From NCBI GenBank assembly GCA_946479725.1, contig CAMLHB010000064.1, positions 1-11,263 of the forward strand: a stretch of 11,263 nt of DNA, written 5' to 3'. Below are positions 6,881 to 11,263 of this stretch, piece by piece. Within the stretch, counting starts at the first letter, position 1. The number at the start of each line of letters is the position of its first letter. Origin of the DNA: an uncultured Actinomycetes bacterium. GTDB lineage: Bacteria; Actinomycetota; Thermoleophilia; Solirubrobacterales; 70-9. A program made the position numbers and the translations under genes. The notes beneath the pieces were generated by a model. The model was given only the letters and a program-made list of their open reading frames with translations, had not been told where the DNA came from and did not search any database.

Positions 6881-8527
6881 ATGGAGCGGCGGCTCAAGCA
6901 CTGGGGGTGGGGGTATGAGGATCAGGCGCCTTCGGCTACGCAGCTGCGGGAGGCTGCTGAAGGGATCCGGGCTCGGTTTGGGTTCGGGGGTGAGGTGGAG
7001 AAGCCCGTGCCCTTGGAGGAGGTGGAGCTGCGGAAGGCGCGGTTGAAGAAGCCGGATGGGTTTGGAGATTTGTTCTCCGACGAGCACTACGAGCGGGTGT
7101 CGCATGCCTTGGGGAAGGCTTATCGGGATGTGGTGCGGGGTTTCTATGGGCAGTTCGAGAATCCGCCGGATCTGGTGGCGTTTCCGAAGGACGAGTCGGA
7201 GATCGAGACGGTGCTGGGGTGGGCTGAGGCCGAGGGGGCGGCGGTCGTGCCATTCGGCGGGGGGACGAGCGTGGTCGGTGGGGTCGAGGCGCGGGTGGAG
7301 GGGCCGGTGGTTTCGCTTGACCTGCGGCGGCTGGACCGGGTGCTGGAGGTCGACGCGACTTCACTGGCGGCGCGGATCCAGGCCGGGGCCACCGGGCCGG
7401 GTCTGGAGGAGCAGCTGAAGGAGCACGGGCTGACGCTGCGGCACTTCCCGCAGTCGTTCGAGTACTCGACCCTGGGCGGCTGGGTCGCGACCCGGGCCGG
7501 TGGGCACTTTGCGACGCTGGAGACCCACATCGACGACCTGGTCGAGTCGGTCCGGGCGATCACCCCGCGGGGGACCTGGGAGAGCCGGCGGCTGCCCGCC
7601 TCGGGGGCGGGTCCCTCGCCCGACCGGTTGCTGATCGGCTCGGAGGGAATCCTCGGCGTGATCGCCGAGGCCTGGGTGCGGGTGCGCCCGCGACCCAAGT
7701 TCAAGGCCTCGGTCAGCGTCGAGTTCGGGGACTTCATCGAGGCGGCGGAGGCGGTCCGGGCGATCGCCCAGTCCGGCCTCTACCCGGCCAATTGCCGCCT
7801 CCTCGACGCCGCCGAGGCCGAGCTGACCGGCGCCGGCGACGGCAGCGCCCATCTCCTGATCCTCGGCTTCGAGTCCGCCGACCACCTCGTGGACGCCTCG
7901 ATGGATCGAGCGCTGGAAATCGCCCGCGACCATCAGGGCACCCCCGGCAAGCCCCGAACTTCGACGCCGACGGGACGAAAACGGTCCGATTGGGACGGTT
8001 TTGGTCCCGTCGGCGGGGGAGATGCAGGGGCGGTGGAGCAGTGGCGGGGGGCGTTTCTCTTGGCGCCGTACCTGCGGGACACCTTCGTCGCTTGCGGCGT
8101 CCTTTCGGAGACGTTCGAGACGGCGATCACCTGGGATCGGTTCGAGGAGTTCCAGGCGACGGTGATGGAGACGGCCCGGCGGGCGACCGCGGAGGCCTGC
8201 GGCGTCGCGCCCGACGGACCCGGATCGCCGCGGATCAGCTGCCGCCTCACCCACGTCTACCCCGACGGCGCCGCCCCCTACTTCACTGTCCTCGCCCCGG
8301 CGGTCCGCGGCGGCGAGGTCGAGCAGTGGGACGAGATCAAGGCAGCCGTCTCCGAGGCGCTGATCGACGCCGGCGGCACGATCACTCACCACCACGCGGT
8401 CGGCCGCGACCACCGCCCCTGGTACGACCGCCAGCGCCCCGCCCCCTTCGCCGCCGCCCTCCGTGCCGCCAAGGCCGAGCTCGATCCTGCCGGAGTGCTG
8501 AACCCGGGCGTCCTCATCGATCCCTGA
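6881..8527 (+). CDS. Alkyldihydroxyacetonephosphate synthase-like FAD-linked oxidase
   Basis: This 548-residue protein belongs to the VAO/PCMH flavoprotein family and most resembles alkylglycerone-phosphate (alkyl-DHAP) synthase, which swaps the acyl chain of acyl-DHAP for a fatty alcohol to form the ether bond of ether lipids. Seen: the N-terminal KHWGWGYED (6-14), like the human AGPS start of its conserved region; FAD-binding PFGGGTSVVGG (124-134); YSTLGGWVATRAGG (195-208); ITPRGTWE and GSEGILGVI (253-261). Residues matching the AGPS active site by eye are R306 (CRLLD), Y467 (PYFT) and the HHH triad 503-505. There is no signal peptide or membrane segment. The start ATG at 6881 is preferred over GTG 6836, which overlaps the previous stop and would put a hairpin in the coding sequence. 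Codons in the first 170 or so residues are richer in GGG, GAT, GCT, TTG and TTT than the rest. Residues 362-379 are encoded by a palindrome. A D-lactate/glycolate-oxidase-like role is the alternative, but the HHH and Arg matches favour the AGPS type. Confidence 0.8.
   Translation: MERRLKHWGWGYEDQAPSATQLREAAEGIRARFGFGGEVEKPVPLEEVELRKARLKKPDGFGDLFSDEHYERVSHALGKAYRDVVRGFYGQFENPPDLVAFPKDESEIETVLGWAEAEGAAVVPFGGGTSVVGGVEARVEGPVVSLDLRRLDRVLEVDATSLAARIQAGATGPGLEEQLKEHGLTLRHFPQSFEYSTLGGWVATRAGGHFATLETHIDDLVESVRAITPRGTWESRRLPASGAGPSPDRLLIGSEGILGVIAEAWVRVRPRPKFKASVSVEFGDFIEAAEAVRAIAQSGLYPANCRLLDAAEAELTGAGDGSAHLLILGFESADHLVDASMDRALEIARDHQGTPGKPRTSTPTGRKRSDWDGFGPVGGGDAGAVEQWRGAFLLAPYLRDTFVACGVLSETFETAITWDRFEEFQATVMETARRATAEACGVAPDGPGSPRISCRLTHVYPDGAAPYFTVLAPAVRGGEVEQWDEIKAAVSEALIDAGGTITHHHAVGRDHRPWYDRQRPAPFAAALRAAKAELDPAGVLNPGVLIDP
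7965..8015. repeat. 51-bp near-perfect palindrome embedded in the AGPS-like gene
   Basis: Arms 7965-7987 and 7993-8015 (23 nt each) pair at 21 of 23 positions around a 5-nt centre (gattg); the two mismatches are G against G at 7977/8003 and 7983/7997. Each arm also contains a small internal inverted repeat (gggac...gtcc), so the element is nested. It is read through in frame as residues 362-379, rich in Gly, Arg, Pro and Asp, in a loop between the FAD domain and the conserved WRGAFLLAPYLRD segment. The shape suggests a dispersed palindromic element (REP-like) tolerated in a variable loop. Only one copy is present in this window. Confidence 0.75.
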
Positions 8528-8528
8528 G

Positions 8529-8534
8529 TACCCT
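8529..8534 (+). promoter_or_regulatory. Candidate -10 box (TACCCT) for the small-protein/nucleotidyltransferase pair
   Basis: TACCCT lies 7 nt before the GTG at 8542 and right behind the TGA stop of the AGPS-like gene. There is no Shine-Dalgarno before the GTG and no recognisable -35. The spacing is what is expected of a leaderless transcript. The same hexamer precedes the acyl-CoA reductase gene (4830) and lies ahead of the UbiA gene (9229). Confidence 0.35.
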
Positions 8535-8541
8535 TTGCAAC

Positions 8542-8721
8542 GTGCCGTCCCAGAAGCTGAAGCCCAAAGCCCAGCAGCGCGACCCATGGCGCGCGAACGA
8601 GGAATCCCGCCGTCGCCAACTGCGTGAAGACGGTCGACGCTCCCTTGCCGAGAACCTCGCCGAGGGCCTCGCCCTGAGCGAATTCCTCTCCACCTTCACC
8701 GGGAGCGCCAAGCACAGTTGA
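8542..8721 (+). CDS. Small charged protein (59 aa) preceding a nucleotidyltransferase
   Basis: The reading frame GTG 8542 to TGA 8719-8721 gives a 59-residue protein of unknown function. The first half is very basic and polar (Lys/Arg/Gln-rich, residues 4-33). The second half, SLAENLAEGLALSEFLSTF (34-52), looks like one amphipathic helix. No membrane segment or metal motif is seen. Support for it being real: a fitting start just downstream of a TANNNT box, and a 4-nt overlap (TTGA, 8718-8721) of its stop with the start of the next gene, typical of coupled pairs. It may be the partner or antitoxin of the nucleotidyltransferase-fold protein, but that is inference from arrangement. The true start could be further upstream only if it overlapped the AGPS-like gene. 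Confidence 0.65.
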   Translation: MPSQKLKPKAQQRDPWRANEESRRRQLREDGRRSLAENLAEGLALSEFLSTFTGSAKHS

Positions 8722-9215
8722 GTGGGACTCCGCTGCGTCTGCGGGAGTTGCTGGACCGGCTCGTCGAGGCGGAGGTGCGGTTCGTCCTCGTCGGCGGCCT
8801 GGCCATGAACGCCTGGGGGTACCTGCGATCCACCCAGGACGTCGACGTGGTTCCCGATCCGGAGCGCGAGAACCTGGAGAGGTTGGACGCGCTGCTCCGC
8901 GATCTTGATGGGAAGGTAGATGTCGGCGGGCGCCTGCTCGAGGCTGCTGCCATCTCGACCTTCCTTCGTACCGGCGACAGGACCCTGGTGCGAACGGAAC
9001 TGGGTCAGGTTGACGTGCTCCAGGGTCTGCCGCAAATCCCTCGCTATGAGGAGTTGGAGAAGGAGGCCAAGGAAGTGGACATCGACGGCCTTGCCGTGCG
9101 GGTCTGCTCGCTGGAGCATCTGCTCGAGATGAAGCGGGCCAGCGATCGCCCCCGCGACCGCGACGATCTGGAAGCGCTGGAAGCCGCCCAGGAAGACGAC
9201 GCGACCGAGGCTTGA
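8718..9215 (+). CDS. Nucleotidyltransferase-fold protein (AbiEii/MNT-like)
   Basis: This 165-residue protein carries the nucleotidyltransferase-fold pattern: a helix, then VRFVLVGGLAMNAWG (20-34) with the GG of the nucleotide-binding turn, R37-S-T-Q-D41-V-D43 with the two metal-binding aspartates, and a third acidic candidate D99 in GQVDVL. The C-terminal LLEMKRASDRPRDRDDLEAL is also common in this family. Such proteins transfer a nucleotide to a protein, RNA or drug; several act as toxins or antitoxins (MNT of HEPN/MNT pairs, AbiEii). The start used is TTG at 8718, overlapping the previous stop by 4 nt (TTGA); the nearby GTG at 8722 is out of frame. No HEPN gene is adjacent; the partner here would be the small upstream protein. 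The substrate cannot be deduced. Confidence 0.75.
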   Translation: MSGTPLRLRELLDRLVEAEVRFVLVGGLAMNAWGYLRSTQDVDVVPDPERENLERLDALLRDLDGKVDVGGRLLEAAAISTFLRTGDRTLVRTELGQVDVLQGLPQIPRYEELEKEAKEVDIDGLAVRVCSLEHLLEMKRASDRPRDRDDLEALEAAQEDDATEA

Positions 9216-9293
9216 CCTCGCTCGGCGCTACCCTTTCGCGACTCGCATCTCGGGTTGGGCGGCCGATCTCGGCGGCTCCGACGCCTCCCTTCG
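9216..9293 (+). promoter_or_regulatory. Intergenic stretch with a TACCCT box upstream of the UbiA-type gene
   Basis: This 78-bp gap holds TACCCT at 9229-9234, the same hexamer seen before two other genes here. If used, it would give a leader of about 50 nt before the ATG at 9294. A TTGACC at 9212-9217 is only 11 bp upstream, too close to be its -35. No clear Shine-Dalgarno is visible before the ATG. A weak call. Confidence 0.25.
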
Positions 9294-10253
9294 ATGGAAA
9301 CGATCACCTCCGAACAGCCAACCGTGCCGGCTGAGTCCGAGCACTCGCGCGAGCCGGAAACCGGCGAAATCGTGCGGCGGCGCTCGCCGCTGCGGGCGGC
9401 GATCAAGACCGGGCGGCCGAAGGAGTGGATCAAAAACGTCTTCGTCTTCGCCGGCCTGCTCTTTTCCGGCAAGTTCGACCAGTCGCACGCCGTCGCCGAG
9501 GCGCTGATCACCTTCGTCGCCTTCTGCCTGATCTCCAGCGCCGGCTACTTCGTCAACGACCTGATCGACGTCGAGCTCGACCGCAAGCACCCGAAGAAGC
9601 GCTACCGGCCGCTGGCGGCGGGCGAGCTCTCCGAGCGGGCGGCGATGGTCATTGCCCCGGCACTCGCGGTGGTCGCGATCGCGATCGCCTTCGGCGCCGT
9701 CAACTGGGAAGTCGGGCTGATGGTGGTCGGCTACGGCGCCGCCCAGCTGGCCTACAGCCTCGGGCTCAAGCAGATCGTGATCGTCGACGTGATGACCCTG
9801 GCCGGCCTCTTCATCCTCCGCGTCGCCGCCGGCGCCGCCGCCGTCGACGCCCACGCCTCCGAGTGGCTGCTGCTCTGCACCGGCATGCTCGCCGCCTTCC
9901 TCGGCTTCACCAAGCGGCGTCAGGAGGCGGTCTCCGAGCTGCACGAGGGGACCGCCACGCGGCCGGTCCTCGAGCACTACTCGCTGCCCTTCCTCGACCA
10001 GATGGTCTCCCTGGTCACCACCGGCACCGTGCTCAGCTACGCGATCTACACCGTCAACTCGCCCCTGATCGGCAGCCAGATGATGCTCACCATCCCGCCC
10101 GCGGTCTACGGCATCTTCCGCTACCTCTACCTGATCTACGACCGCAACGACGACCGCTCGATGTCCGGCATCATCGCCGGCGACCGCGGCATCCAAGCGG
10201 CCGGCGCCGCCTTCGCCCTGATCGCCTTCCTGCTGCTCTACGTCTTCAACTAG
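9294..10253 (+). CDS. UbiA-family polyprenyl-phosphate phosphoribosyltransferase (decaprenyl-phosphate type)
   Basis: This 319-residue integral membrane protein matches the UbiA branch of mycobacterial Rv3806c, which transfers 5-phosphoribose from PRPP to decaprenyl phosphate, the first step towards decaprenyl-phosphoryl-arabinose for cell-wall sugars. Seen: a polar N-terminus (1-35); GRPKEWIKNVFVFAGLL (40-56), typical of the family; the first Asp-rich motif NDLIDVELD (88-96), which binds Mg-pyrophosphate, followed by KKRYRPLAAGELS; a second conserved region YSLGLKQIVIVDV (154-166) and LRVAAG; and KRRQE (207-211). About eight or nine hydrophobic helices follow the usual UbiA pattern. The start is ATG 9294; an in-frame TTG at 9255 would add 13 Arg-rich residues of no family character. 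It stands alone, transcribed towards a convergent operon and ending in a strong hairpin. Other prenyltransferase roles are possible, but the KEWIKN/KKRYRP motifs favour this one. Lipid chain length and final product in this organism are unknown. Confidence 0.82.
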   Translation: METITSEQPTVPAESEHSREPETGEIVRRRSPLRAAIKTGRPKEWIKNVFVFAGLLFSGKFDQSHAVAEALITFVAFCLISSAGYFVNDLIDVELDRKHPKKRYRPLAAGELSERAAMVIAPALAVVAIAIAFGAVNWEVGLMVVGYGAAQLAYSLGLKQIVIVDVMTLAGLFILRVAAGAAAVDAHASEWLLLCTGMLAAFLGFTKRRQEAVSELHEGTATRPVLEHYSLPFLDQMVSLVTTGTVLSYAIYTVNSPLIGSQMMLTIPPAVYGIFRYLYLIYDRNDDRSMSGIIAGDRGIQAAGAAFALIAFLLLYVFN

Positions 10254-10254
10254 C

Positions 10255-10298
10255 GACTCCGAACTTTGGGGGGCTATGACCCCCCAAATCTCGGAGTC
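10255..10298. terminator. Bidirectional hairpin between convergent genes
   Basis: Arms 10255-10273 and 10280-10298 pair at 17 of 19 positions (mismatches at 10263/10290 and 10264/10289) around a 6-nt loop (ctatga). The inner stem is tttgggggg/ccccccaaa. It begins directly after the TAG of the UbiA-type gene, and its far arm overlaps the TGA of the minus-strand gene, so it can serve both. There is no T tract on either side, as is frequent in GC-rich actinobacteria. Confidence 0.65.
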
Positions 10299-10716
10299 AC
10301 GCCATCTCCACGTCCGGGCCGCCCTCCATCAGGTAGAAGCGGGCGCGGCCCAGCTCCTCGCCGTTGACCTGGACGACGGCGGCGTGGGGGCCGGCGGTGG
10401 CGAAGCTGGCGGTGGCGGCGATCGACATCACCAGGCGCTGCTCCTGGCCTTCGGGGAGGCCCGGGGGGCGCCCGGTCTCGAAGTTCGCGGTGAGGCCCTC
10501 GCCGAGCTCGGCGCCGTCGGGGTCCTGGACGGTGACGAGGAGCTCGTGGGGGATGTTGGTCTCGTGCCAGGCGACGTCGATGCCGAGGCCGATCGAGAAG
10601 GACCAGTCGTGGGGGAACTCGGGAAGGCGGAGGACGTTCCAGCCGCCGCCGGTCAGGTAGAGCTTGCCGTTGACGGCCTCGCTGTGGTCGCAGAGGAGGA
10701 GGAAGCCGATGTTCAC
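10297..10716 (-). CDS. DUF6941-like conserved hypothetical protein
   Basis: This 139-residue soluble protein starts at GTG 10716-10714, overlapping the TGA of the preceding gene by 4 nt (GTGA), and stops inside the convergent hairpin. It begins MNIGFLLLCDHSEAVNGKLYLTGGGWN and continues with alternating strands, including SIGLGIDVAWHETNIPHELLVTVQDPDG, a GRPPGLPEGQEQRLVM loop and VVQVNGEELGRARFYL. The pattern suggests an all-beta sandwich. It resembles, from memory, the uncharacterised DUF6941 family, found in many actinobacteria; no function is established. The initial hydrophobic stretch is too short and carries too little charge to be a clear signal peptide. Its coupling to the two preceding small genes suggests a shared function. 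Confidence 0.7.
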   Translation of the reverse strand: MNIGFLLLCDHSEAVNGKLYLTGGGWNVLRLPEFPHDWSFSIGLGIDVAWHETNIPHELLVTVQDPDGAELGEGLTANFETGRPPGLPEGQEQRLVMSIAATASFATAGPHAAVVQVNGEELGRARFYLMEGGPDVEMA

Positions 10717-11045
10717 GGGGCCTCGCCCTCGGCGTAGGGGACGACGGGGAGGTCGGAGCGCAGTTCGACCTTGCCGGCTTTGGTGAACTGGAGGTCGATC
10801 GTCTCGTTCTTGCGGTAGGTGCCGAAGAGGCCGAGGTACATCGCCAGCCAGCGGCCGGTGCCGACCTTCTCCTTGACGATCGGGCGGTCGAAGACGATCT
10901 CGCCGGCTTCGATCCGGTAGCTGTCCTTGCTCTGCTCGATGCCGTTGATGAAGACGGTGAACGGCGGCTCGGCGCCAGCCGGCAGCTTCACCCGCTCGCC
11001 GGCGGCGTAACTGCCCTTGGGGACTTCAGTCTCTGACTCGTTCAT
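10713..11045 (-). CDS. Conserved hypothetical beta-rich protein (110 aa)
   Basis: This 110-residue protein starts at ATG 11045-11043, overlapping the previous stop (ATGA), and its own TGA overlaps the next start (GTGA), so it is the middle gene of a coupled set. I do not recognise the family. After a Glu/Ser-rich start it reads as repeated beta strands: PFTVFINGIEQSKDSYRIEA, then GEIVFDRPIVKEKVG, then WLAMYLGLFGTYRKNETIDL, and a final basic-acidic strand pair. The 'FINGIEQS..Y' and 'GEIVFDRP' elements resemble the way phage fibre and baseplate-associated beta domains begin, but no phage gene is near, so I do not use that for a call. It has no signal peptide and is probably cytoplasmic. Confidence 0.7.
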   Translation of the reverse strand: MNESETEVPKGSYAAGERVKLPAGAEPPFTVFINGIEQSKDSYRIEAGEIVFDRPIVKEKVGTGRWLAMYLGLFGTYRKNETIDLQFTKAGKVELRSDLPVVPYAEGEAP

Positions 11046-11263
11046 CGCTGCTCCGCTTCCAGAGTCTCGCGCACGAGGTCGAACGGCGTCTCGTGGCCGC
11101 TCGGGTCGAGCTCCTCCCGCACCACCCCGCCCCGGAACGGCACGAACGTCCCGTCCCCCCGCACGTCCACCCCGGCAACCGCCTTCCGCAACAGCCCACC
11201 GCTGCTGAGCTGCAGCCGGGCAAGCACCTGGCCGTCGCCACCGGCATTGCGGAGGTCTTCGCC
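11042..11263 (-). CDS. Hypothetical protein, C-terminal fragment (5' end outside window)
   Basis: A reading frame open at the right edge ends in TGA at 11044-11042, overlapping the next start as ATGA. The visible 73 codons read from GEDLRNAGGDGQVLARLQL, through a Gly/Arg-rich middle, to FDLVRETLEAEQR. The family is not recognised. The 4-nt overlap favours this frame over a competing frame ending at 11026. The gene may begin well beyond the window; the GTG at 11227 is only one possible internal start. Confidence 0.6.
   Translation of the reverse strand, partial: GEDLRNAGGDGQVLARLQLSSGGLLRKAVAGVDVRGDGTFVPFRGGVVREELDPSGHETPFDLVRETLEAEQR

Noticed and set aside
7361..8587. 408-codon minus-strand frame opposite the AGPS-like gene.
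   Set aside because: It is a low-complexity Gly/Arg/Val/Asp-rich antisense reading with no domain features.
9212..9234. TTGACC plus TACCCT as a full promoter for the UbiA-type gene.
   Set aside because: The spacing is 11 bp, far from the 16-18 bp needed; TTGACC also overlaps the previous stop codon.
9255..9293. In-frame TTG at 9255 as start of the UbiA-type gene.
   Set aside because: It adds 13 residues, mostly Arg/Gly/Leu, with no family support; the ATG at 9294 is the simpler choice.
10713..11045. The two small beta-rich proteins as phage fibre or baseplate parts.
   Set aside because: The resemblance is only to generic beta-domain wording, and no capsid, tail, terminase or lysis gene is nearby.
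11026..11247. Alternative 73-codon minus-strand frame starting with ATG at the right edge.
   Set aside because: It is Cys/Arg/Gly-rich and overlaps the next gene's coding start by 20 nt, while the competing frame has a clean ATGA overlap.

Overview
The window is GC-rich (roughly 68-70% by eye), densely packed chromosomal DNA. It is probably from an actinobacterium, and my best guess is the Thermoleophilia/Solirubrobacterales side. The evidence is an E2-E1 fused 2-oxoglutarate dehydrogenase of the Kgd/OdhA type, a DUF3817 membrane protein, a decaprenyl-phosphate phosphoribosyltransferase-like UbiA protein, GTG/TTG starts, and TANNNT boxes a few bases before starts that lack a Shine-Dalgarno. 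The taxonomic placement is inference.

Layout. (1) 1-255 (+): the C-terminal end of aconitase. (2) 411-4781 (-): a 1343-residue multifunctional 2-oxoglutarate dehydrogenase followed 3 bp later by a small DUF3817 membrane protein. With the aconitase this is a small TCA-cycle neighbourhood. The dehydrogenase is unusual for its class because a lipoyl domain and a peripheral-subunit-binding domain precede the E2-like and E1 parts that Kgd/OdhA normally have. (3) 4782-4844: a 63-bp divergent promoter region. (4) 4845-8527 (+): a two-domain fatty acyl-CoA reductase of the Marinobacter Maqu_2507 type, a strong hairpin, then an alkyl-DHAP-synthase-like FAD enzyme. The first should make fatty alcohols and the second is of the family that joins fatty alcohols to DHAP, so the pair is a candidate bacterial alkyl ether lipid module. 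A 51-bp near-perfect palindrome lies inside the second gene, in frame. (5) 8542-9215 (+): a 59-residue charged protein and a nucleotidyltransferase-fold protein overlapping by 4 nt, possibly a two-component system of toxin-antitoxin type. (6) 9294-10253 (+): a polyprenyl-phosphate phosphoribosyltransferase-like UbiA membrane enzyme. (7) 10255-10298: a hairpin between convergent genes. (8) 10297-11263 (-): three small genes joined by 4-nt stop/start overlaps, including a DUF6941-like protein; the first of them runs off the window.

The most interesting points are the acyl-CoA reductase/alkyl-DHAP synthase pair, the fully lipoylatable E2-E1 fusion, and the palindrome embedded in a coding sequence. 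No rRNA, tRNA, CRISPR array, transposase or prophage gene was seen.
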